5,311 bases of DNA from Winogradskyella sp. (GTDB taxonomy: Bacteria; Bacteroidota; Bacteroidia; Flavobacteriales; Flavobacteriaceae): positions 1 to 5,311 of the forward strand of contig JASBSE010000464.1 of the NCBI GenBank assembly GCA_030149115.1. The letters are read 5' to 3'. Shown in pieces: positions 1-5,311 of this stretch. Numbering within the stretch: position 1 is the first letter of the stretch; the number at the start of each line of letters is the position of its first letter. The notes below the pieces were generated by a model that saw only the letters and a list, made by a program, of their open reading frames with translations, was not told the DNA's origin and made no database searches. The position numbers and the translations under genes were made by a program.

Positions 1-21
1 TGCGAAAGTATTAAAAGGTTG

Positions 22-29
22 TATCTTTG
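22..29 (+). promoter_or_regulatory. Bacteroidetes-type -7 promoter element of the SRP RNA gene
   Basis: TATCTTTG matches the Bacteroidetes housekeeping sigma -7 consensus TAnnTTTG exactly. It lies 6-7 bases before the first paired base of the SRP RNA, which is the expected distance to a transcription start. The matching -33 TTG would fall at or just beyond the left edge of the window and cannot be judged. Confidence 0.75.
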
Positions 30-35
30 CAGCCG

Positions 36-129
36 GGCAAGTCCTACACAACCAGCTCCTGCTTAATCCTCCAGGACGGGAACGTAGCAAAGGTACGCGG
101 TCGTAGCGGTGTGATGTAGGTAGCTTGCC
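36..129 (+). ncRNA. ffs: Small (4.5S-type) signal recognition particle RNA
   Basis: This is the RNA of the signal recognition particle, which binds Ffh and targets nascent membrane and secreted proteins to FtsY and the Sec translocon. The apical domain shows the conserved core: CAGG (72-75), a three-pair stem ACG/CGT (76-78 with 83-85), a GGAA tetraloop (79-82) and AGCA (86-89). This CAGG/AGCA internal loop facing a GGAA-capped stem has the same arrangement as in E. coli 4.5S RNA. The ends close by complementarity: GGCAAG (36-41) pairs with CTTGCC (124-129), and CCTACA (43-48) with TGTAGG (115-120). The length of about 94 bases fits the short bacterial form without an Alu domain. The stretch is much more GC-rich than its surroundings, as expected for a structured RNA in an AT-rich genome. 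The exact 5' and 3' ends are inferred from pairing. Confidence 0.93.
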
Positions 130-136
130 TTTTTTT
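124..136 (+). terminator. Terminator-like end of the SRP RNA
   Basis: The 3' strand of the SRP closing helix (124-129) runs directly into a seven-T tract (130-136). The long hairpin of the RNA itself would serve as the terminator stem. There is no separate hairpin. Confidence 0.6.
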
Positions 137-192
137 ATGCGCTAAAGTGAAAGCTCTTTTAAGTACAAAACATAACATATTCTTAAACTTTG

Positions 193-200
193 TACTTTTA
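193..200 (+). promoter_or_regulatory. Possible -7 promoter element for the dehydrogenase gene
   Basis: TACTTTTA matches TAnnTTTG at all positions but the last and lies 25 bases before the start codon at 226. No clear TTG is seen about 19 bases upstream. An overlapping imperfect alternative, AAACTTTG, lies at 185-192. This is a weak candidate, but some promoter is expected here because the SRP RNA upstream has its own terminator. Confidence 0.35.
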
Positions 201-225
201 GCTTCAAAACATACATTTCATTATT

Positions 226-1029
226 ATGTCTAAAGTTGTTTTAATAACCGGAGGATCTTCAGGAATAGGTAAATCGGTTGGAGAATTTTTGCAAGACAAA
301 GGTTATAAAGTCTACGGAACCAGTAGAAATCCTAAAAATTATTCAAACAGTAAGTTTCCAATAGTAGCTTTAGACGTTACAAAGCCCGAGACGATTTCGA
401 CTTGTATTGCTGAAGTTTTAAAACAAGAAAACCGAATAGATGTACTTGTAAACAATGCTGGAGCAGGTATTACTGGTCCAATCGAAGAAATTCCAGACGC
501 TGAGATAAAACGAAATTTTGAAACTAATTTTTTTGGACCCATCAATGTAATAAAGGCAACTTTACCAACAATGAGAGCTCAAAACTCTGGTTTAATTATT
601 AACATAACTTCGATCGCAGGTTATATGGGTTTACCATTTAGAGGTGTTTATAGTGCTAGTAAAGGAGCATTAGAAATTATAACTGAAGCCTTTAGAATGG
701 AGCTCAAAAATTTTAATATTGAAATGACCAATGTTGCTCCTGGTGATTTTGCTACTAATATAGCTGCTGGTAGATATCACGCACCTATTTTAGAAGATTC
801 TCCATACAAAGAAAAGTATGGACATTCTTTAAAAACAATGGATGAACATGTTGATGAAGGTGGTGATCCTAAAGAAATGGCAGAGGCTATTCATAAAGTG
901 ATAGAAACTAAATCACCTAAGATTCATTACAAAGTAGGTGCGTTTATGCAAAAGTTTTCTATTGTGCTTAAGCGTGTGCTGCCAGACAAGATGTACGAAA
1001 AACTACTAATGAATCATTATAAGCTGTGA
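226..1029 (+). CDS. Classical short-chain dehydrogenase/reductase (SDR family oxidoreductase)
   Basis: This is a predicted cytosolic NAD(P)-dependent oxidoreductase with a Rossmann fold; its substrate cannot be read from the sequence. The 267 residues fit the classical SDR size of about 250-270. Visible motifs are the cofactor glycine motif TGGSSGIG (residues 8-15), an acidic Asp50 after the third strand, NNAG (76-79), and the full catalytic tetrad Asn101, Ser129, Tyr142 and Lys146 (YSASK). A PG motif lies at 172-173 with Thr177 after it. Arg34 in GTSR, at the end of the second strand, suggests NADP(H) rather than NAD(H); this is inference. The C-terminal part after residue 180 is the variable substrate-binding region. 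The start is the first ATG in frame and sits seven residues before the glycine motif, as usual. The stop lies 46 bases before the next gene, so the two could be co-transcribed. Steroid- or retinol-type and acyl-carrier reductase names would be guesses. Confidence 0.92.
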   Translation: MSKVVLITGGSSGIGKSVGEFLQDKGYKVYGTSRNPKNYSNSKFPIVALDVTKPETISTCIAEVLKQENRIDVLVNNAGAGITGPIEEIPDAEIKRNFETNFFGPINVIKATLPTMRAQNSGLIINITSIAGYMGLPFRGVYSASKGALEIITEAFRMELKNFNIEMTNVAPGDFATNIAAGRYHAPILEDSPYKEKYGHSLKTMDEHVDEGGDPKEMAEAIHKVIETKSPKIHYKVGAFMQKFSIVLKRVLPDKMYEKLLMNHYKL

Positions 1030-1075
1030 ATCATTTTGGTACGTTATTTGAGGTTTGAATTTTAAATTAGCTATT

Positions 1076-1477
1076 ATGAAAAAACCTCTACTCATTACAT
1101 TATTATTTTTGGCTTTTGTATTTAGTTGCGATGAGCCGTTATGCATCTTTCCTAAAGAACCTGAACTTCCCAATAAACAATTTCCTATTGGTAACACAGA
1201 AAGTTATTATTACGTAGATCTCGATGCCGAAATTAATAATGAACCTAGAGATAATGACTATGATTATTATTTTGATGTTGTAGGCCTTCCTGAGGGAATG
1301 GATTATTTTGTAAATTACAGAACCATAAGTTTAGAGGGCACTCCAGAAGTCTCAGGTATTTTTGATATTATCATTTATCTTGAAGTTGAAGGACCATTTA
1401 GAAATGATTATGACGATGATTCTGATGTATTATGTAATTACGGTACATCAAAAACATATACGCTTATCATTGAGTAG
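1076..1477 (+). CDS. Small secreted lipoprotein with a putative-Ig (He_PIG-like) motif
   Basis: I do not recognise a named family for this 133-residue protein. Residues 1-18 form a lipoprotein signal peptide: MKK, then a hydrophobic stretch, then a lipobox ending V-F-S-C with the lipidated Cys at 18. The next residues are Asp-Glu. An acidic pair near the lipid Cys resembles the Bacteroidetes export signal that sends lipoproteins to the cell surface; this is inference. Residues 71-106 (beginning LPEGMD, with LEGTPEVSG at 86-94) resemble the putative-Ig fold seen in bacterial surface proteins. Cys23 and Cys120 are the only other cysteines and could form a disulfide across the domain. Two very acidic patches (58-67 and 111-117) might bind calcium. 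The start at 1076 is preferred over an in-frame ATG at 1055, because the longer form puts seven extra residues before the signal peptide. The role is unknown. Confidence 0.8.
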   Translation: MKKPLLITLLFLAFVFSCDEPLCIFPKEPELPNKQFPIGNTESYYYVDLDAEINNEPRDNDYDYYFDVVGLPEGMDYFVNYRTISLEGTPEVSGIFDIIIYLEVEGPFRNDYDDDSDVLCNYGTSKTYTLIIE

Positions 1478-1551
1478 ATATGTGTTTTTATTTTTAGTAA
1501 TTTGTTAATATATTTTATTGAATTCTTTAAAGTCTTCATTGCTAATAGTTG

Positions 1552-1559
1552 TAAATTCG
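1552..1559 (+). promoter_or_regulatory. Possible -7 promoter element for the transaldolase gene
   Basis: TAAATTCG matches TAnnTTTG at seven of eight positions and lies 37 bases before the start codon, giving a plausible leader of about 30 bases. No good TTG is seen at the usual upstream spacing. The 119-base gap after the lipoprotein gene supports a separate promoter. It contains no clear hairpin terminator. Confidence 0.35.
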
Positions 1560-1596
1560 CGCCAACTAAAAACACAACAAATCAAATTTATTTTAG

Positions 1597-2250
1597 ATGA
1601 AATTTTTTATTGACACAGCCAATTTAGACCAGATTAAGGAAGCTCAGGATATGGGTATTTTAGATGGTGTTACAACAAACCCGTCACTAATGGCAAAAGA
1701 AGGTATCACAGGTGTAGACAATATTATGAAACACTATGTAGATATCTGTAATATTGTAGAAGGAGATGTATCTGCAGAAGTTATTTCTACAGATTTTGAA
1801 GGTATGGTTAGAGAAGGTGAGGCCTTGGCTGAGTTACACGACCAGATTGTTGTTAAGCTTCCTATGATAAAGGATGGAGTGAAAGCTTGTAAATATTTTT
1901 CTGACAGAGGAATTAAAACTAACGTAACACTAGTATTCTCTCCAGGACAAGCATTATTAGCAGCAAAAGCAGGTGCTACTTATGTGTCTCCATTTATTGG
2001 TCGATTGGATGATATTTCTACAGATGGTTTAAATCTTATCGCAGAAATCCGTCATATTTTTGATAATTATGCCTTTGAAACAGAGATTTTAGCTGCATCT
2101 GTACGTCATACAATGCATGTTATAGATTGTGCAAAATTAGGGGCAGATGTTATGACAGGACCTTTAAGTTCTATTACAGGATTATTGAAACATCCATTAA
2201 CAGATATAGGCTTAGAAAAATTCTTAGCTGATTATAAGAAAGGGAACTAG
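1597..2250 (+). CDS. tal: Small-type transaldolase (TalC/FSA family)
   Basis: Predicted cytosolic transaldolase of the non-oxidative pentose phosphate pathway. It moves a dihydroxyacetone unit between sedoheptulose 7-phosphate or fructose 6-phosphate and an aldose phosphate through a Schiff base. The 217 residues match the short single-domain TIM-barrel type shared by transaldolases and fructose-6-phosphate aldolase. Visible motifs are FIDTAN with Asp6 at the N-terminus, TTNPS (26-30), the Schiff-base lysine Lys87 in VVKLPM, NVTLVFS (109-115) and SPFIGR (131-136). Compared from memory with E. coli FsaA, the positions that separate the two activities read as transaldolase. Glu61 stands where FsaA has Gln59, and Phe133 where it has Tyr131. 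Asn109 and Thr111 match the N-x-T of classical TalB. Automatic pipelines often name this family fructose-6-phosphate aldolase (fsa). The gene is followed by a hairpin terminator and converges on the next gene. Confidence 0.93.
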   Translation: MKFFIDTANLDQIKEAQDMGILDGVTTNPSLMAKEGITGVDNIMKHYVDICNIVEGDVSAEVISTDFEGMVREGEALAELHDQIVVKLPMIKDGVKACKYFSDRGIKTNVTLVFSPGQALLAAKAGATYVSPFIGRLDDISTDGLNLIAEIRHIFDNYAFETEILAASVRHTMHVIDCAKLGADVMTGPLSSITGLLKHPLTDIGLEKFLADYKKGN

Positions 2251-2277
2251 GAATAAAATTTAAAGAGAAAAATTAGG

Positions 2278-2311
2278 ACACCTTATTGTTTAGCGATAAG
2301 GTGTTTTTTTT
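2278..2311 (+). terminator. Intrinsic terminator of the transaldolase gene, probably bidirectional
   Basis: A perfect nine-pair stem, ACACCTTAT (2278-2286) with ATAAGGTGT (2296-2304), encloses a nine-base loop and is followed by eight Ts (2304-2311, the first being the last stem base). It begins 27 bases after the transaldolase stop. Read on the minus strand, the same stem is followed by CCTAATTTTTCTC, a weaker U-tract, so it can also end the convergent lipoprotein gene. The stem and T-run overlap that gene's final codons and stop (2283-2285). Confidence 0.88.
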
Positions 2312-3731
2312 GTAGCATACCGCCAAGCATTTCAATAAAATCAGATTTAAAGATGTTTACATTAGGATGCAATATCATTCCATTTTCATTTACTATAATA
2401 GCTTTGTTAAGGTAATTTACAGCGAGTACTTTTCTTGCTTTTGCAGGATATTTAAATTTGTATTCGTTCTCTGTTGGGAAATCATAGTTATTGATAATAC
2501 TTTTCCATGATTTGTCGTCGTCAGAATTAAGATTGATGGAGACAAATTCTACCTGAGGGAATGCATACTTTAAACTTTTAACTTTATAGTGGCTGTTTCT
2601 ATATTGCATTTTAGAATTAGAAGACCAAAAATAAATTATTGTTGGTTTGTCTATAATTGAATTCAAGTCGTGCTCGGTATTATCGTAATTTACCATTTCT
2701 AGATTTGGTATCGGATTGCCTTGTCTTAACAATTTAAGTGAGCATACCAATTCTTTAATACTTTCTTTATCCTCGTTGTTTGTACTTTTTGGTAAATAGT
2801 AATTCAACATCTCCTCAGCTTCAGCCTCAGTATGATTATAACTTACGTAATCTCTAGTTTTGTATTTTAAAAGATTATTTTTTATTGTTTCATCAGAAAC
2901 GATGCTGTCAATTAAATCTAATTTAGATTTATTGTAATCTATAGAATGTCTGTCAAAAGCACTATGAAAATCATGGTTTTGATAATAATTCTCAGCAGCA
3001 AGATTATCAATGTGTGAAAATAAGAAACGATTATATGCGTACAAGTGACTTAAGTGCGCTGCATTGTAATCAATAACTTTTCTATGCGTATAGAAGTCTT
3101 CAGGTAAATCCTTAATGTGTATTAACTTATTATTTCCAAAGTATGCAAAAGGGTAAATCTCTTTATCTGCATACGAATTGTAGTTAATGTTGGTCTCAAT
3201 AATAGTTTTAAAGAGCTCAGACTCTTCCTTGTCTTGCAAAAAGTTGTGAAACTTAGTTAATTCGTTATTACGTCTTTCTTCCACAAATTTGTTAAACTCT
3301 TCAGGATTCATTTTTGAATAATGAACTAGTTTTTTAGCTTGTTGCTCATTAGCAAGGTAGGTCTCAATTAAGTAATTATTTTTTCTAGCACCCTCTCCTG
3401 TAAATACTAAAGACTCATCAAAATCGTAAGTGTTTAGTCTAAACATAACACTGTCATTGGGTTCTAAAAGGACCAATTGATATTCTCCTCCGTGTGTAAA
3501 GGAATATAGGCCAGGATTTAAATCCTTGACTTTATAAATAAATCTATTGTTACTGTCTAGTGTTACGGAATCGACAACCTTTCCTTTTGTATTATATAGA
3601 ATAACACTATTGTTCTTTGGATTTACAATTTCACCACCCACATAAGCATAGTTGCTGTTATCGGTATTTACTTTACATCCAAATGATATGGATGTGAGTA
3701 ATAATGAAAATATAAAATATCTAGAAAACAT
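2283..3731 (-). CDS. Lipoprotein with N-terminal DUF4369-like domain and degenerate TlpA/thioredoxin-like domain lacking CxxC
   Basis: A predicted envelope lipoprotein of 482 residues. Residues 1-19 form a signal peptide with the lipid Cys at 19 (S-F-G-C, a loose lipobox). Residues 28-112 are a beta-rich domain of the kind found before TlpA-like domains in Bacteroidetes (DUF4369-like: GGEIVN, a VDSVTLDSNNRF turn, GLYSF). A long, mostly helical, charged middle (about 115-335) follows. Residues 338-475 look like a thioredoxin-fold domain: NPIPNLEMV, then KPTIIYFWSS, VEFVSINL and IIVNENGMI. The usual WxxWCxxC redox motif is replaced by W369-S-S-N-S-K-M-Q376, so both cysteines are lost; Cys330 is the only other cysteine. 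The cis-proline position appears to be Asn442. Redox activity is therefore unlikely, and a binding or structural role is inferred. The frame is intact, so this is not an obvious pseudogene. It has its own promoter and shares a terminator with the transaldolase gene. Confidence 0.85.
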   Translation of the reverse strand: MFSRYFIFSLLLTSISFGCKVNTDNSNYAYVGGEIVNPKNNSVILYNTKGKVVDSVTLDSNNRFIYKVKDLNPGLYSFTHGGEYQLVLLEPNDSVMFRLNTYDFDESLVFTGEGARKNNYLIETYLANEQQAKKLVHYSKMNPEEFNKFVEERRNNELTKFHNFLQDKEESELFKTIIETNINYNSYADKEIYPFAYFGNNKLIHIKDLPEDFYTHRKVIDYNAAHLSHLYAYNRFLFSHIDNLAAENYYQNHDFHSAFDRHSIDYNKSKLDLIDSIVSDETIKNNLLKYKTRDYVSYNHTEAEAEEMLNYYLPKSTNNEDKESIKELVCSLKLLRQGNPIPNLEMVNYDNTEHDLNSIIDKPTIIYFWSSNSKMQYRNSHYKVKSLKYAFPQVEFVSINLNSDDDKSWKSIINNYDFPTENEYKFKYPAKARKVLAVNYLNKAIIVNENGMILHPNVNIFKSDFIEMLGGMLQKKHLIAKQ

Positions 3732-3746
3732 GCGGATTTAACTATA

Positions 3747-3756
3747 GTTTGCAAAC
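3747..3756. repeat. Ten-base perfect palindrome at the lipoprotein gene's start of transcription
   Basis: GTTTGCAAAC reads the same on both strands. It overlaps the last base of the minus-strand -7 element and covers the expected transcription start. The position is right for an operator, but a ten-base palindrome in an AT-rich spacer could arise by chance, and no binding protein is known. Confidence 0.3.
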
Positions 3757-3763
3757 AAAAATA
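3756..3763 (-). promoter_or_regulatory. Bacteroidetes-type -7 promoter element of the minus-strand lipoprotein gene
   Basis: On the minus strand this reads TATTTTTG, a perfect match to TAnnTTTG, 24 bases before the start codon. No clean TTG is seen about 19 bases upstream. The predicted leader is about 20 bases. Confidence 0.6.
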
Positions 3764-3781
3764 TATGATGAAAACATGAAG

Positions 3782-3813
3782 TCTTGTTAATACCTAGTTA
3801 AATCTTGTTATAC
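3782..3813. repeat. Direct repeat TCTTGTTA(A)TAC in the divergent intergenic region
   Basis: TCTTGTTAATAC (3782-3793) and TCTTGTTATAC (3803-3813) differ by one A. Their starts are 21 bases apart, two turns of B-DNA, which would place two bound protomers on one face. The pair lies between the two divergent promoters, upstream of both. A regulator site is possible but unproven. Confidence 0.35.
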
Positions 3814-3847
3814 TGGTCATTTATTTCGCTCAATCGCTTAATTTTTC

Positions 3848-3855
3848 TACTTTTG
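3848..3855 (+). promoter_or_regulatory. Bacteroidetes-type -7 promoter element of the ABC-F gene
   Basis: TACTTTTG is a perfect TAnnTTTG match. The -33 region 19 bases upstream holds TTTCG (3824-3828), an approximate match to the TTG element. Transcription would start near 3861, giving a leader of about 40 bases before the ATG at 3900. Confidence 0.7.
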
Positions 3856-3899
3856 CACTCTTAAAATTCAAATCGCAATAAAGACTAAAATTATAAGCT

Positions 3900-5311
3900 A
3901 TGTTATCAGTTTCTAATCTTTCAGTTCAATTTGGAAAACGCGTCCTTTTTGATGAAGTAAACACCACATTTAATAATGGAAATTGTTATGGAATTATAGG
4001 TGCTAATGGTGCGGGAAAATCTACTTTTTTAAAGATTCTAGCTGGAAAAATGGATCCAACCTCAGGACATGTACATTTAGAACCAGGTAAGCGTATGTCT
4101 GTGTTAGAGCAGAACCACAATAAGCACGATGAAGATACCGTCTTAGAAACTGTGCTTAAGGGTAACAAGCCATTATACAAATTGAAATCTCAAATAGATG
4201 CTTTGTATGCTGATTATACAGATGAAAATGCTGAGAAAATAGGTGAGCTTCAAGTAGAGTTTGAAGAAATGAATGGTTGGAATGCCGATAGCGATGCTGC
4301 AGCAATGCTGTCTAACTTAGGTATTAAGGAAGATTTGCATTATTCCTTAATGGGAGATTTAGATGGTAAGCAAAAAGTACGTGTATTACTGGCACAAGCT
4401 TTATTTGGTAGTCCAGATGTCTTAATTATGGATGAGCCAACGAATGATTTGGATTACGAAACTATTTCTTGGTTAGAGAATTTCTTAGCAAATTACGATA
4501 ACTGTGTCATAGTAGTATCTCACGACCGTCACTTTCTAGATGCTGTTTGTACACATATTTCAGATATAGATTTTGGAAAAATAAACCATTACTCTGGTAA
4601 CTATACATTTTGGTATGAGTCTTCTCAATTAGCAGCAAAACAAAGAGCACAACAAAACAAAAAAGCTGAAGAGAAGAAAAAAGAATTAGAAGAGTTTATT
4701 CGTCGTTTCTCTGCTAACGTTGCAAAGTCTAAACAGGCAACAAGTAGAAAGAAAATGATAGATAAGCTTAATATTGCAGATATAAAACCAAGTAGTCGTC
4801 GTTATCCTGCTATTATTTTTGAGCGCGAGCGCGAAGCAGGAGATCAGATTTTAAATGTTGAAGGATTGGCTGCAAGTATAGATGGAGATGTACTATTTAA
4901 AGGAATAGATATTAACCTTGCAAAAGGAGATAAAGTAGTTATTTATTCAAAAGACTCAAGAGCATCAACTGCGTTTTATCAAATTATTAACAGTAAAGAG
5001 CAAGCCGATTCGGGTAAATTTGAATGGGGAGTTACAACAAACCAATCTTATCTTCCTTTAGATAACTCAGAATATTTTGATAATAAGTTAAGTCTTGTAG
5101 ACTGGTTGCGCCAATGGGCAACTACTGAAGAAGAGCGAGAAGAGGTATACATTAGAGGTTTCCTTGGAAAAATGATTTTTAGTGGTGAAGAGGCCTTAAA
5201 AACTTCAGATGTATTATCAGGAGGAGAAAAAGTGCGCTGTATGCTTAGTCGAATGATGATGATGAGGGCTAATGTTGTCATGGTAGACGAACCAACAAAC
5301 CACTTAGATCT
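3900..5311 (+). CDS. ABC-F family ATPase, YbiT-like, cut by the right edge of the window
   Basis: A soluble protein with two ATP-binding domains and no membrane segment. ABC-F proteins bind the ribosomal E site and help translation or give resistance to ribosome-targeting antibiotics. About 470 residues are present, ending inside the second Walker B region; E. coli YbiT has about 530. Domain 1 (1-235) has Walker A GANGAGKST (34-42), Walker B with Asp178-Glu179 and the ABC-F motif DEPTNDLD, and an H-loop at His208. Its signature is degenerate, LDGKQK (154-159) instead of LSGGQK. A charged helical linker (240-310), including FSANVAKSKQATSRK, corresponds to the P-site tRNA interacting motif. Domain 2 has an intact signature LSGGEK (439-444) and DEPTNHLD (463-470). 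Its Walker A is replaced by SKDSRAST (350-357), with no glycines and no lysine. Similarity to YbiT is judged from memory of the E. coli sequence. The gene has its own promoter and is divergent from the lipoprotein gene. Confidence 0.92.
   Translation, partial: MLSVSNLSVQFGKRVLFDEVNTTFNNGNCYGIIGANGAGKSTFLKILAGKMDPTSGHVHLEPGKRMSVLEQNHNKHDEDTVLETVLKGNKPLYKLKSQIDALYADYTDENAEKIGELQVEFEEMNGWNADSDAAAMLSNLGIKEDLHYSLMGDLDGKQKVRVLLAQALFGSPDVLIMDEPTNDLDYETISWLENFLANYDNCVIVVSHDRHFLDAVCTHISDIDFGKINHYSGNYTFWYESSQLAAKQRAQQNKKAEEKKKELEEFIRRFSANVAKSKQATSRKKMIDKLNIADIKPSSRRYPAIIFEREREAGDQILNVEGLAASIDGDVLFKGIDINLAKGDKVVIYSKDSRASTAFYQIINSKEQADSGKFEWGVTTNQSYLPLDNSEYFDNKLSLVDWLRQWATTEEEREEVYIRGFLGKMIFSGEEALKTSDVLSGGEKVRCMLSRMMMMRANVVMVDEPTNHLD

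Noticed and set aside
339..545. Open frame on the minus strand inside the dehydrogenase gene.
   Set aside because: It lies wholly antisense to a well-supported SDR gene and has no recognisable domain or upstream signals.
1055..1075. In-frame ATG upstream of the small lipoprotein gene (adds MNFKLAI before MKKPLL).
   Set aside because: It would place seven extra residues before a complete signal peptide that begins at 1076 with the normal positively charged start, so the downstream ATG is more likely.
1006..1197. Open frame on the minus strand across the start of the small lipoprotein gene.
   Set aside because: It is antisense to a gene with a clear signal peptide and shows no domain features of its own.
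1478..1596. Possible terminator after the small lipoprotein gene.
   Set aside because: The spacer is very AT-rich with short palindromes such as CTTTAAAG, but no stable stem followed by a T-run is visible.
3986..4180. Open frame on the minus strand inside the ABC-F gene.
   Set aside because: It is antisense to the first Walker A region, where the plus-strand translation is strongly conserved.
4821..4835. GAGCGC tandem repeat.
   Set aside because: Only two copies, coding for Glu-Arg-Glu-Arg in the linker just before the second ABC domain; no sign of a functional DNA repeat.
5253..5267. Short ATG/GATGAT triplet run as a possible unstable repeat.
   Set aside because: It encodes a Met run at the position where YbiT-like proteins have hydrophobic residues after the signature motif, and it is too short to suggest slippage control.
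5048..5281. Open frame on the minus strand near the right edge.
   Set aside because: It is antisense to the second ABC-F domain, including the LSGGEK motif, and has no features of its own.
3900..5311. ABC-F gene as a decaying pseudogene because of the missing second Walker A.
   Set aside because: The frame is open throughout, the region aligns without gaps to YbiT from memory, and the second signature and Walker B are intact. Directed loss of one site fits better than decay.

Overview
The window looks like ordinary chromosomal DNA from a Bacteroidetes bacterium, most likely a member of the Flavobacteriaceae. It is AT-rich. Three sites match the Bacteroidetes promoter -7 element TAnnTTTG exactly. 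None of the five gene starts has a clear Shine-Dalgarno sequence. The protein families fit too: a Bacteroidetes-style DUF4369/TlpA-like lipoprotein, small surface-type lipoproteins and a YbiT-like ABC-F protein. I see no insertion sequence, phage gene, CRISPR array, tRNA or rRNA.

Layout. The left edge holds a complete, GC-rich small signal recognition particle RNA (about 36-129) with its own promoter -7 box (22-29) and a closing helix plus T-run. Next on the + strand are a classical short-chain dehydrogenase (226-1029), a small secreted lipoprotein with a putative-Ig-like fold (1076-1477) and a small-type transaldolase (1597-2250). The transaldolase converges on a minus-strand 482-residue lipoprotein (2283-3731). 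The two genes share a hairpin terminator whose stem includes the last codons of the minus-strand gene. A 168-base divergent intergenic region (3732-3899) carries promoters for both flanking genes, a direct repeat and a palindrome. From 3900 to the right edge runs a 3'-truncated ABC-F ATPase gene.

How the genes relate. There is no clear single pathway. SRP RNA guides membrane and secretory targeting, transaldolase serves the pentose phosphate pathway, and the ABC-F protein probably acts on ribosomes. The two lipoproteins are cell-envelope proteins of unknown role. The most interesting features are two losses of active-site residues in otherwise well-kept proteins. The ABC-F protein has lost the Walker A motif of its second ATPase domain and the signature motif of its first, and these two parts form the same composite ATP site. 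The TlpA-like lipoprotein has lost the CxxC redox motif. I did not find a convincing new multi-gene system.
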